Assembly: GCF_042662225.1 (NCBI RefSeq)
Contig: NZ_JBHSYQ010000015.1
Span: 186,001 to 250,000, forward strand
Reading direction: 5' to 3'
DNA: 64,000 bases
Origin: Nibribacter roseus
GTDB lineage: Bacteria > Bacteroidota > Bacteroidia > Cytophagales > Hymenobacteraceae
A program made the translations under genes and the position numbers. Of the stretch, positions 16,637 to 25,571 are shown in pieces; the first letter of the stretch is position 1; the number at the start of each line of letters is the position of its first letter. Under the pieces are notes generated by a model that had not been told where the DNA came from, ran no database searches, and saw only the letters and a list, made by a program, of their open reading frames with translations.

Positions 16637-17923
16637 ATGAAAATAGAATTTGTGAATCATGCCTCTGTAATCTTTCACCATGAAGATATTCACATGATTT
16701 GTGACCCTTGGCTGAAAGACCCTGTTTTCCATGATGGGTGGAATTTGATTGCTGAGTCAAAATTCACGTTTGATGACTTTGAGAAGATAAATTACATATG
16801 GTTTTCGCACGAGCATCCAGATCATTTCTATCCTCCCAACATCAAGAATATTGATGAAAAGTACCGGAAGAATATTACAATTCTTTTTCAGGAGACAACA
16901 GATAAGAAGGTAATTGGCTTTCTGAAAAAGTTGAATTTTAAGGAAATCATCGAGCTTAAAAAAGACAAATGGTATGAGCTGGGGAAAGATTTTAAGATTT
17001 TGTGCAATCCGTTTGACCATGATTCATGGCTATGCGTGAAGCACAAAGACATAACCGTTCTCAATACAAATGACTGTGTCATTGACACCAGGGCAGAGGC
17101 TAAAAGCGTGCATGATCTAACCGGTGATATTTCAGTATTACTCACCCAATTCTCTTATGGGCAGTATGAAGGCAATAAGAATGAGCCGCATAAAAGGAAA
17201 CAGGCCGTGGAGAAAAAGTTTAAGCAGATAGATACACAGATAACCCAGTTCAAGCCCAAGTATCTGCTGCCAATGGCCAGTTTTATTTATTTCTGCCATG
17301 AAGAGAACTACTACATGAACGATGAGATAAATAAGGTGGGTAACGTATATGATTACTATAAAAGCAAGGGTACAGTAGAGCCGGTAGTTTTATACATGAA
17401 CGAAAGCTGGGACCCTAGCCAAGCTTATACTAATTCAGAAAGGTCAATAGCTGCGTGGAACCAACATTATGAAGTTGTAAGGAACAGCCCCAAGCTTTGC
17501 AAAACCAATACGGTTGCTTTAAACGAGTTGCTTGCCACTGGAGAGAAATTTACCAGCAAGTTCTCTGCTAATCCTAAATTATTCAACAGGCTAAAAAAGG
17601 CTGGTGAGTTGAACATATATCTAACAGACCATGACCGTACTGTGAGCCTTTCCTGGAAGGGTTTGCAGGAAAAAGAAAACCAGACACCCGCTGACATTGA
17701 AGTATCCAGTGATGTGCTTCAGTACTGTACAAAGTTTGACTGGGGTTTCAATACCACCCATGTTAACGGACGCATCCAGTTCAGGGGTACCAGCGGCTTC
17801 TCGAAATTCGTGAAATTTGAGAATCTCTCTAATATGCTCAACCACCATGATGAAGTTCCAGGTTTAGCTACGAGAGTGGTGGCTAAATTCAAAAAAGTAC
17901 TAAGTAAGGTAGCAAACAGATAA
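16637..17923 (+). CDS. MBL-fold metallohydrolase of unknown role
   Basis: 428 residues. The N-terminal domain is a metallo-beta-lactamase fold: FVNHASVIF and ICDPWL strands at residues 4-27, then the metal-binding HEHPDH (His58, His60, Asp62, His63) within WFSHEHPDHFYPP. Later His and Asp residues (FDHDSW near residue 129, NTNDCVID near 140) complete a UlaG/CMP-NeuAc-hydroxylase-like site. The C-terminal 170 residues have no motif I recognise. The gene looks more AT-rich and Lys/Asn-rich than its neighbours and stands alone beside a broken gene, so it may have been acquired. Substrate unknown. Confidence 0.85.
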   Translation: MKIEFVNHASVIFHHEDIHMICDPWLKDPVFHDGWNLIAESKFTFDDFEKINYIWFSHEHPDHFYPPNIKNIDEKYRKNITILFQETTDKKVIGFLKKLNFKEIIELKKDKWYELGKDFKILCNPFDHDSWLCVKHKDITVLNTNDCVIDTRAEAKSVHDLTGDISVLLTQFSYGQYEGNKNEPHKRKQAVEKKFKQIDTQITQFKPKYLLPMASFIYFCHEENYYMNDEINKVGNVYDYYKSKGTVEPVVLYMNESWDPSQAYTNSERSIAAWNQHYEVVRNSPKLCKTNTVALNELLATGEKFTSKFSANPKLFNRLKKAGELNIYLTDHDRTVSLSWKGLQEKENQTPADIEVSSDVLQYCTKFDWGFNTTHVNGRIQFRGTSGFSKFVKFENLSNMLNHHDEVPGLATRVVAKFKKVLSKVANR

Positions 17924-18162
17924 TAGCTTGGTTTAGCTACAAATCTACTCCTCTAGACATTTATAATCTTCAAGAAGCCATGATACTGTTTCTTCAGCTG
18001 TGTTGCTAACAGAAGGAAGAGTGTCTGGCTCTTGTATACTTAATGGCGGTTCTGAACCATTCATCCGTGTTAGTCAAGGCCTTTGCCATGCAATAAGCTT
18101 GTAATGGATATCCAATATGACCAGGCTAGAATAAACTACTGTAGGTACTAAACACATGCAAC

Positions 18163-18729
18163 ATGCAAAAAGAAAAATGGCCTCAGGAAATTGATAGACT
18201 AACCCATGAATTCCAATCAGTCTTTTCTGGTCTTTCACAGGAGGAGCTAAACTGGAAACCTGGCGATGAAGCATAGAGTATTGCCCAGAACTTAGATCAC
18301 CTGATGGTGCTGAACCAAAGCTATTTTCCAATCATTCAGCAAGTGAGGGAGGGGTCTTTCAAAGTGCCGTTTACTGGTAAGTTAAATGTGCTTGTCAATC
18401 TTTTTGGGAAGATGTTACTTAATGCCGTTCAGCCCGAAAACAGGAAAAAGACCAAAACTTTTCCTGTATGGGAGCCTACTGTTAGCGATATACCAGGAGA
18501 CGTGGTAGAGAGGTTTGTACAGCACCAAACTCATCTGAAACAGCTTATTGTTTCTAGCACAGATTTAGTAGCCAAAGACACCGTTATTTCCTCACCAGCC
18601 AACCGCTGGATTGTCTACCGGCTGGCCACTGCTTTTAATATTCTCATAGCGCATGAACAAAGGCATTTGGAGCAGTCAAAAGAAGTGTTGCGTCTACAAC
18701 GCTCAGTTGCAAGTAAAGCCATGCTTTAG
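18163..18729 (+). pseudogene. DinB-family protein gene interrupted by an in-frame stop
   Basis: Reading from ATG 18163 gives MQKEKWPQEIDRLTHEF and so on, then PGDEA, a TAG at 18274-18276 (codon 38), and SIAQNLDHLMVLNQSYF in the same frame to a stop at 18729. In DinB-like proteins the stop position is normally Trp (an AWSI-type motif), so one G-to-A change (TGG to TAG) explains it. The family is a four-helix bundle that binds a metal through three histidines: here His46 in LDHL and the pair in HEQRH near the end. A restart at the ATG at 18304 would give 141 residues without His46. It is probably non-functional, unless the base is a sequencing error or the stop is read through. Confidence 0.8.
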
Positions 18730-18741
18730 TTTTTTGTTTCT

Positions 18742-18777
18742 GTTTTTTAGCTGTTTTCTTAAAACAAAGCCAAAAAC
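18742..18777. repeat. Dispersed 36-bp palindrome, copy 4
   Basis: Left arm GTTTTTTAGCTGTTTT, loop CTT, right arm AAAACAAAGCCAAAAAC. It is 13 bases past the DinB stop, between convergent genes. Confidence 0.7.
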
Positions 18778-18800
18778 ACAAAAGGCTGATGGAGTAATCA

Positions 18801-20045
18801 TTATTCCGCCACCAGTTGGTCAATGGTCTTATTGAACTCCTGCACAAAATCCTCATAGTATTTGCCAGTGCCAGGGCCAGAGAAGCCAGTATGTATTTTA
18901 CGTACTTTGCCTTGTTTGTCTATGAAAATGGTGGTAGGGAAAGAGAGTACATGGTTCAGGGCTGGCAATGACTCCGCCACTTTTTCTTTGTCTTTGGTAC
19001 CGGCCACTAATAACGGGTACGAAACGCCTAAACGGTCGCGCATTTTTTCTATGCGCGTTTTGGCTTTCTCAAACTCTGGGCTGACTTCATAGCCAAGCCC
19101 TACCACCTCAATACCACGGCTTTTGTTTTTTTCATACCAAGAAGCTAAGAACTTAGTCTCATCCATACAGTTGGGGCACCATGACCCGAAAATCTGCACC
19201 ACTACCACTTTGTTCTGGAACTGAGGGTCCGATAGAGAGACAGGCTGGCCTTTCAAATTTGGAAAAGTAAAGGAAAGACGCTCATGACCGGGCTTAAGAA
19301 AAGTTAACGAGTCTGCTGAGGCGAGCTTGAAATCAGGATTGCGTTTGGCCGTCCAACTCTCATGTCCGTCTTGGCCATAGTAGAAATCGCCGGCAAGGGA
19401 ATTGTCTGCCTGTGCCTGGGCTGTAAACAGATACGCGTGGGCTCCGTCAAAGACTGAGAGGCGAAGGGTGCTGCCATCTATCTGGCCCTGCAGGTAGCGG
19501 TAATCGCCGGTGGTAGTCAGAAAGGTACCGGTTAGTGCATTGCCCTCTTGTTTGAATTCGCCGATGGCTGGTTTTGTAGTACCATCCTCGGCGGTGAAAT
19601 GAACTTCCCACTTGCCTGTTACCTCCATGGCTGGTTTTGCCGCGTTCTGAGAAAAACGGTAGGTTTTACCGTGCTCGGCAGTAAAAGGCAGACTATAAGG
19701 TTGTGCTTGGTCTTGGCGCACCCAACGCCCATTTAAATGGCCTTTCTCAACTTTGGCAATGAGGTAAGCGTCAAAAATATGCATCTCCAGGCGTACACTG
19801 TCGCCGGTTTCAGAAATTTCATTAATCAAAATTCGCTCATCTCCGTTTATTAAATGAGCCACCTGAAGTCCATCTTTTTCAGACACTTCAAAATTGAAGG
19901 GCATGGGCTGGTCATTTACCTGTATAACGCCCCGCCATGAGCCAGAAGGTAGCTGAGAAGAAGATTGGGAGCAGGAGGTGAGCGCTAAAGCAAAAAGTAA
20001 AAGGAATGAATGGTAATATCTTTGGAAAAGGTGTCGATACATCAT
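18801..20045 (-). CDS. TlpA-like thioredoxin-fold lipoprotein
   Basis: Periplasm-facing thiol-disulfide protein of 414 residues. The N-terminal signal ends in a lipobox-like LALTSC, so it is probably a lipoprotein. Residues 30-240 form a beta-rich region seen in Bacteroidetes TlpA fusions. The C-terminal 150 residues are a redoxin/TlpA domain with active-site Cys290 and Cys293 (GSWCPNC) and the cis-Pro region FPTTIFIDKQGKV. I start at the ATG at 20045 because the next in-frame start, 18 bases upstream, only adds residues before the signal peptide. Likely role: disulfide reduction or isomerisation in the envelope; the partner is unknown. Confidence 0.9.
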   Translation of the reverse strand: MMYRHLFQRYYHSFLLLFALALTSCSQSSSQLPSGSWRGVIQVNDQPMPFNFEVSEKDGLQVAHLINGDERILINEISETGDSVRLEMHIFDAYLIAKVEKGHLNGRWVRQDQAQPYSLPFTAEHGKTYRFSQNAAKPAMEVTGKWEVHFTAEDGTTKPAIGEFKQEGNALTGTFLTTTGDYRYLQGQIDGSTLRLSVFDGAHAYLFTAQAQADNSLAGDFYYGQDGHESWTAKRNPDFKLASADSLTFLKPGHERLSFTFPNLKGQPVSLSDPQFQNKVVVVQIFGSWCPNCMDETKFLASWYEKNKSRGIEVVGLGYEVSPEFEKAKTRIEKMRDRLGVSYPLLVAGTKDKEKVAESLPALNHVLSFPTTIFIDKQGKVRKIHTGFSGPGTGKYYEDFVQEFNKTIDQLVAE

Positions 20046-20125
20046 TTTACAAATGTAAGGCAAGGACGTTTATTTTGCTTTACCAATACCAGAAAACCTT
20101 TATATAGAAGAGTCACAATTTAAAG

Positions 20126-20157
20126 TTTGTGTAAAAGTGTTCTGTTTGCGACATTTG
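20126..20157 (+). promoter_or_regulatory. Candidate promoter of acnA
   Basis: TTTG at 20126-20129, a 20-base spacer and GACATTTG at 20150-20157 (first base off the TAnnTTTG consensus). The leader would be about 38 bases. Confidence 0.45.
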
Positions 20158-20201
20158 TGCGCGACGTAAGCAACTGAACTTAAATAATACTAAGCAGATC
20201 T

Positions 20202-22478
20202 ATGGCATTTGATGTAGACATGATCAAAGGAGTGTATGCGCAACTGGGCGACCGGATTGCCGCAGCACGTAAGGCAGTAGGCCGACCTTTAACCCAAACC
20301 GAGAAAATTCTATACGCCCACTTATACAACGGTGCTGCAACCGAGGCCTATGAGCGTGGTAAGTCTTACGTGGATTTCGCGCCAGACCGCGTAGCCATGC
20401 AAGATGCTACCGCCCAAATGGCTTTGTTGCAGTTTATGCAGGCGGGTAAAGCTAAAGTAGCCGTTCCGTCTTCCGTACACTGTGACCACTTAATTCAGGC
20501 CCGTGTGGGTGCCGATCAAGATTTGGCCGACGCTTATTCTGAAAACAAAGAGGTGTATGATTTCCTGGCCTCTGTTTCTAATAAATACGGCATAGGGTTC
20601 TGGAAGCCAGGTGCTGGTATCATTCACACCGTGGTGCAAGAGAATTATGCATTTCCGGGTGGTATGATGATCGGTACCGACTCTCACACGCCTAACGCCG
20701 GTGGAGTTGGTATGATCGCCATTGGTGTGGGCGGTGCCGATGCCGTGGACGTTATGGCCGGTATGGCCTGGGAGCTGAAATTCCCTAAGGTGATTGGCGT
20801 GAAACTGACCGGTAAAATGAGTGGTTGGACAGCACCCAAAGACGTAATCTTGAAAGTGGCTGGTATTTTGACCGTGAAAGGTGGTACCGGAGCCATTGTT
20901 GAATACTTCGGCGAAGGAGCTAACACTATCTCTTGTACTGGTAAAGCCACCATTTGTAACATGGGTGCTGAAATTGGGGCTACTACCTCTGTTTTCGCCT
21001 ATGACCAAGAAATGAGCAAGTATTTGTACGCCACTGAGCGTGCTGAAATTGCTGATCTAGCTGACCAGGTTGCCGAGCACTTACGTGCCGATGATGAGGT
21101 GTATGCTGACCCAGCCGCTTTCTATGACCAATTGATCGAGATTGACCTGAGCACCTTGGAGCCGCACGTGAACGGACCGTTTACACCAGACGCTGCCTGG
21201 CCAATTTCTGAGTTTGCCGCTGCCGTTCGTGAACATGGCTGGCCACAGGAGCTGGAAGTAGGCTTGATCGGTTCCTGCACCAACTCTTCCTATGAAGACC
21301 TTACCCGTGCCGCCTCTCTGGCGCAGCAAGCGGTAGAGAAAGGACTCACCGTGAAGGCAGAATACACTATTACTCCAGGTTCTGAAGTAGTGCGTTACAC
21401 TGCTGAACGCGATGGTATTTTGGAGAAATTCTCTGAGATTGGTGGAGTAGTGCTGGCAAATGCCTGCGGACCTTGTATTGGCCAGTGGGCACGTCATACT
21501 GATGACCCAAAACGCAAAAACTCCATCATCACTTCGTTCAACCGTAACTTTGCCAAGCGGAACGACGGTAACCCTAACACCCACGCGTTTGTGGCCTCTC
21601 CAGAGATAGTGACCGCCTTCGCCATTGCCGGTGACTTAACGTTTAACCCGTTAACCGATACGTTGATAAACAAAAACGGTGAGGCTGTTCGTTTAGATGA
21701 GCCGCGCGGTATTGAATACCCAGAAAAAGGTTTTGCCGCTGAAGACGCCGGTTATGTTGCGCCAGCAGAAGACAGCAGCAAAGTGGAAGTGGTAGTAGAC
21801 CCTACTTCAGACCGTCTGCAGTTGTTAGAGCCATTCCAGCCTTGGAACGGACAAGACTATACTGGTTTGCGTCTGTTGATCAAAGCACAGGGTAAGTGTA
21901 CTACTGACCATATTTCCATGGCCGGTCCGTGGTTGAAATACCGTGGTCACTTAGATAACATTTCCAACAACATGCTGATTGGTGCCATCAACGCATTTAA
22001 CGGTGAAGCTAACAGCGTGAAGAACTTCCTGATGCAAGGCGAAGGGTACGATGAGGTTCCTCAGGTTGCCCGGACTTATAAAGCTGCAGGAATCGGAACC
22101 GTAGTTGTCGGTGATGAGAACTACGGAGAAGGATCTTCTCGTGAGCACGCGGCCATGGAGCCTCGTCATTTAGGGGTGAAAGTGGTATTGGTGAAATCTT
22201 TCGCCCGTATTCACGAAACCAACCTGAAAAAGCAAGGCATGCTGGCGCTTACGTTTGCCAACAAAGCAGACTATGATCTGGTACAAGAAGCAGATTTGAT
22301 AGATGTGATCGGTTTGACCAGCTTCGCACCTGGTGTTCCGTTGCAGGTGAAACTTACCCACAAAGATGGTACAACCCACACCTTTGAAGCGAACCACACC
22401 TATAACCAAGGACAGATTGAGTGGTTTAAAGCAGGATCTGCACTTAACTTGATTCGTTTGCAACAGCAAAATGCATAA
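20202..22478 (+). CDS. acnA: Aconitate hydratase, mitochondrial type
   Basis: Interconverts citrate and isocitrate in the TCA cycle. The 758-residue protein follows the mitochondrial aconitase layout. The [4Fe-4S] ligands are Cys359 (GSCTNSS) and Cys422/Cys425 (ACGPCIGQ). The substrate segment IGTDSHTPNAGG lies near residue 160. The swivelling C-terminal domain has GEGSSREHAAMEPRHLG near residue 645, with the catalytic Ser of the SREH motif. Bacteroides fragilis has a well-known enzyme of the same mitochondrial-like type. It stands alone with its own promoter and a striking palindromic terminator. Confidence 0.98.
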   Translation: MAFDVDMIKGVYAQLGDRIAAARKAVGRPLTQTEKILYAHLYNGAATEAYERGKSYVDFAPDRVAMQDATAQMALLQFMQAGKAKVAVPSSVHCDHLIQARVGADQDLADAYSENKEVYDFLASVSNKYGIGFWKPGAGIIHTVVQENYAFPGGMMIGTDSHTPNAGGVGMIAIGVGGADAVDVMAGMAWELKFPKVIGVKLTGKMSGWTAPKDVILKVAGILTVKGGTGAIVEYFGEGANTISCTGKATICNMGAEIGATTSVFAYDQEMSKYLYATERAEIADLADQVAEHLRADDEVYADPAAFYDQLIEIDLSTLEPHVNGPFTPDAAWPISEFAAAVREHGWPQELEVGLIGSCTNSSYEDLTRAASLAQQAVEKGLTVKAEYTITPGSEVVRYTAERDGILEKFSEIGGVVLANACGPCIGQWARHTDDPKRKNSIITSFNRNFAKRNDGNPNTHAFVASPEIVTAFAIAGDLTFNPLTDTLINKNGEAVRLDEPRGIEYPEKGFAAEDAGYVAPAEDSSKVEVVVDPTSDRLQLLEPFQPWNGQDYTGLRLLIKAQGKCTTDHISMAGPWLKYRGHLDNISNNMLIGAINAFNGEANSVKNFLMQGEGYDEVPQVARTYKAAGIGTVVVGDENYGEGSSREHAAMEPRHLGVKVVLVKSFARIHETNLKKQGMLALTFANKADYDLVQEADLIDVIGLTSFAPGVPLQVKLTHKDGTTHTFEANHTYNQGQIEWFKAGSALNLIRLQQQNA

Positions 22479-22488
22479 GCTGAATTTC

Positions 22489-22540
22489 AGCTCTAAAACA
22501 GAAGAGGCAGCCAATTGGCTGCCTCTTCTGTTTTAGAGCT
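22489..22540. terminator. 52-bp perfect palindrome, bidirectional terminator of acnA and the subtilase gene
   Basis: The two 26-base halves are exact reverse complements with no spacer (arm begins AGCTCTAAAACAGAAGAGG, centre CAGCCAATTGGCTG). AAAACAG on the left and CTGTTTT on the right give an intrinsic-terminator shape in both directions for the two convergent genes. The right end is shared with the next 36-bp element. Confidence 0.8.
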
Positions 22541-22565
22541 GTTTTGGCAAAAAAAGGGCTAAAAC
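22530..22565. repeat. Dispersed 36-bp palindrome, copy 5
   Basis: Left arm GTTTTAGAGCTGTTTT, loop GGC, right arm AAAAAAAGGGCTAAAAC. Its first 11 bases are also the end of the 52-bp palindrome, so the two hairpins exclude each other. Confidence 0.75.
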
Positions 22566-22602
22566 AGCCGTATTATGTTAAAAGATATTGATATCTCTTC
22601 CT

Positions 22603-25410
22603 CTACCGCTGAATTAACAGCTTTTTCACAACTACTTTATCCTTTGAGCTGATTCTGACAAAATACAGGCCGTTTGGTAAATGAGCAGTGTTCAGATTGG
22701 CAACCTCCGCTTGAGAAAACGAAGTAGTGTGTACAGTTTTTCCTTTACTGTCTACCAACTGAATAGTAAGAGGTGATTTCTGCAGGGCGGTGGGAAGGGT
22801 AATACTTACTCCGCCCGAAGTTGGGTTAGGATACAATATGACAGCCTTAGCCAGCACTTCATCAGGTGCACTGGTAACACGACCGCGCAGTTGCTCATAT
22901 TTGGCTGCCGCCGCCGCCGCATGCTGGTAGATCTGTTGGCGCGTTAAACCGGCAACTAAAGCAAAGGCCACAGTATCTTGTTCTGTGGGAGCCAGTGGGG
23001 CAATTTTGCTGGAGATGATGTACGAAACATCAGATCCCGTTTCTGGGGTGCCGGCATTGGTGCGCTGTACTCCTCCGGAAAGAGCCTCGTATTTCTCTTG
23101 GGTAGTAAAGCCGTCTGAAATATTTATAACGCCCTCCTTCTGTATAGAATTTTCAAGGGCGTAGAAACCTGGCGTCCCTTTTGACAATACTTGAATGCCC
23201 ACCCATACGGAAGTGTCAGAAGTGTGTCTGATAATACCTAATTTCAAATTGTTGTTCCACTCGGTTACGTTGCGAGCGGCAGAAAGCACATCCCAGTCAG
23301 CATACATGCCCGCATAAGCCTCTGTTATGGGCTGCTCAGAACGGTTGGTTAATACATATTGCAGAATCACAAAGTCCTGATTGGGAGCATCTGCCCAGGC
23401 ATAAACATTTTGAGTAATTCGGGTACTCAGATTTTTAGTGGCAGTAAGCGAGTCTTCCATGATATTGGTAGCCACAAAATCTGCCATAGGTGAATTCTGC
23501 ACTCGCTGTATTATACTGACAGCGTAAAAATCATTATCAGTTTTTCCTTTATCATTTCTGATGTTATCTGACACCAACGTTGGCGAGTAGCCAATTAATA
23601 ACCCTCCTTCTGCCAGTAATGGATTGCTTCCTCGGTAAGTAAAGCCATTCCCAATCTGTAGGTTCATGCCCTCGTAGGCAATGTTCCCGCGGCTCATGAT
23701 AGAGGTGATAATATGGTTTACATCAGTTGTCACGAAATCTGGGTTCAGGTTAAACTTGATGTATTGAAAATCGGTGTAGGTGCCATCAGTAAAACCGAAA
23801 CGCAAAACCCCCTGACTATTGGCCGGAGTGTTTTCGGCCACTCTGATTCTGAAGGGTTCGCTTTTATTGCCTTTTACCTCTAAGGTAGCCATGCTTCCGG
23901 CAGTGAACTGCCCCTGAACAATTTCAAGGTGAGGGCTGGCAGAGGTAACGGTAATAGTAAGATCGGAGGTTGGAGCCAGAAAGTTTTTAAATGTGGCCGT
24001 CAAGTCTAGCACTTCCCCTGGTTTACCTGTTAATCCTCCTTCAATTTGCCAAGTCTGTAGCCTGGTGGATTTTGGGGAAACTTCAGTCAATGCTCGATTA
24101 ACGTTTAGTCGGCCTCTTCCCAGTTTCTCTTTATAAGGTTCATTTTCTGGTAAATCATAGATGTCATCTGAGGTCACTCTTAACCTTTCTACCACCTGGG
24201 GCGCAGTTAATTCAGGAAAATGGCTTCTTACCAGAGCAGCTGCACCAGACACCATGGGAGTTGCGTAAGATGACCCTGAGCCTAAGCCATAGTGACTGTT
24301 ACTGTTATTTCCGGTAGTGTACACTGCGGAACCCTGTGCTGCTATTTTAATGGCGTAACTGTACGTGTGGTTGGGTGATTTTATATCGTCTCGGGTTACA
24401 GAACCTACTGATAATACATTTGAGTAGGAAGCAGGGTAAAAGTCTAGGTCTTGGTTTGTGTTACCGGCGGCCGCTACAATAACTACATTGCGGTTTATAG
24501 AGGCGTAGTTTACTACATCTTGCTCAAAGGCTGAAGGAAAGCCAACTCCTCCCCATGATAGGTTGATGATTTTACAACCTTGGTCTGCGGCATATACAAT
24601 GCCTTCATATCCACTAAAAGCTCCGTTTTCCGTTGAAGCAAAAACTTTGATGGGAAGAAATTTACATTTAAAGCCAACTCCGGCAATGCCTACTTCATTA
24701 TTTGTAGCGGCGGCGGCAACACCGGCAACCAGAGTGCCGTGGCCATTACCATCTGCAGTTGGGTTGTTGTCGTTGTCTGCCAGATCCCAACCGTAGAAAT
24801 TATCTACATAGCCATCGTTATCATTGTCAATGCCGTCAATGGGGTCGTTGTAGTTGTATTTGATGTTTCCTTTCAAATCTTCATGCTGTAGGCGCACACC
24901 CGTATCTAAAATACCAATCACTACGTTAGTGTCACCTTGAGTCACGTCCCATGCGGCATAGGCTTCAATTTTACTTAGGTATTCCTGATTGCCAGTGGCA
25001 GGATGGGCTCTTGGGTCATTGGGAATGAATAATGGCTCATACCGGTAGAGTGGCTCAACATACTCAACCATGCCTGTAGAGAGCAACTCTTTTTTGATTT
25101 GTTCATATGACTGGCCAGGCGTGTAGTTCAGTTCGTAGATGAGGGAGAGATCTACAGCATTTTTATGCAGTGCTCTGGTTCTAGCATCTGGTGCTGAGTT
25201 TGGGAACTTCTGTTTAGCCGGTATTTTAGCTACTTTCTTAACTACCTGCTGTACAGAGTTGCTGGTGTTGTTTTTAGCCAGAGAAGCAGATGCTGCTGGC
25301 TTTAGCTTGAATACCAGTTTATTAGGTTCAGTTAGTGGGGCGCTCTGAGCACCAGCAACATAAGGTACTAATAAACCGATGCTTATTAGTATAAGGTATA
25401 AATGCTTCAT
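22603..25410 (-). CDS. Secreted S8 subtilisin-like peptidase with type A T9SS sorting domain
   Basis: 935 residues. A signal peptide (residues 1-21, ending in AGAQ) is followed by an inhibitor-like propeptide to about residue 140. The subtilase domain has the catalytic triad Asp169 (ILDTGV), His224 (GNGHGTLVAG) and Ser381 (GSSYATP), plus the oxyanion Asn317. Several Asp-rich stretches (DGIDNDNDGYVDN) may bind calcium. Beta-rich domains follow, and the last 75 residues are a type A sorting signal (LYPNPTSGG to NGLYFVRI and KKLLIQR). It is therefore predicted to cross the outer membrane by the type IX system and to act on external proteins. Confidence 0.95.
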   Translation of the reverse strand: MKHLYLILISIGLLVPYVAGAQSAPLTEPNKLVFKLKPAASASLAKNNTSNSVQQVVKKVAKIPAKQKFPNSAPDARTRALHKNAVDLSLIYELNYTPGQSYEQIKKELLSTGMVEYVEPLYRYEPLFIPNDPRAHPATGNQEYLSKIEAYAAWDVTQGDTNVVIGILDTGVRLQHEDLKGNIKYNYNDPIDGIDNDNDGYVDNFYGWDLADNDNNPTADGNGHGTLVAGVAAAATNNEVGIAGVGFKCKFLPIKVFASTENGAFSGYEGIVYAADQGCKIINLSWGGVGFPSAFEQDVVNYASINRNVVIVAAAGNTNQDLDFYPASYSNVLSVGSVTRDDIKSPNHTYSYAIKIAAQGSAVYTTGNNSNSHYGLGSGSSYATPMVSGAAALVRSHFPELTAPQVVERLRVTSDDIYDLPENEPYKEKLGRGRLNVNRALTEVSPKSTRLQTWQIEGGLTGKPGEVLDLTATFKNFLAPTSDLTITVTSASPHLEIVQGQFTAGSMATLEVKGNKSEPFRIRVAENTPANSQGVLRFGFTDGTYTDFQYIKFNLNPDFVTTDVNHIITSIMSRGNIAYEGMNLQIGNGFTYRGSNPLLAEGGLLIGYSPTLVSDNIRNDKGKTDNDFYAVSIIQRVQNSPMADFVATNIMEDSLTATKNLSTRITQNVYAWADAPNQDFVILQYVLTNRSEQPITEAYAGMYADWDVLSAARNVTEWNNNLKLGIIRHTSDTSVWVGIQVLSKGTPGFYALENSIQKEGVINISDGFTTQEKYEALSGGVQRTNAGTPETGSDVSYIISSKIAPLAPTEQDTVAFALVAGLTRQQIYQHAAAAAAKYEQLRGRVTSAPDEVLAKAVILYPNPTSGGVSITLPTALQKSPLTIQLVDSKGKTVHTTSFSQAEVANLNTAHLPNGLYFVRISSKDKVVVKKLLIQR

Positions 25411-25444
25411 CCGTAAAAATTAGAGAAAATATTCTGGTGTTAAT

Positions 25445-25474
25445 CAAAAATACGATGAAACAACGTAATTACAT
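25445..25474 (-). promoter_or_regulatory. Candidate promoter of the subtilase gene
   Basis: On the minus strand ATG (one off TTG, 25472-25474), a 19-base spacer and TATTTTTG (25445-25452). The leader would be about 30 bases. Confidence 0.45.
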
Positions 25475-25571
25475 GCTGAATTCATCTTTAACCATAGGTA
25501 CTTACATACTTTACTATTAGTTTTAGGTTTCTCACAAAACAAACGACCGTTCACCACTTAAACGTATTCGC

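Noticed and set aside
17945..18064. A 39-codon minus-strand reading frame (starts MNGSEPPLSIQEP, ends WLLEDYKCLEE).
   Set aside because: The composition is protein-like, but there is no promoter, family match or conservation evidence, and it is short enough to arise by chance. Left unannotated.
22530..22565. The 36-bp elements look like type II CRISPR repeats (36 bp, starting GTTTTAGAGCT and ending AAAAC).
   Set aside because: They occur singly at gene ends, never as a regular array with spacers, vary strongly in the stem, and no cas gene is present. The likeness to Cas9-type repeats is a coincidence of length and ends.
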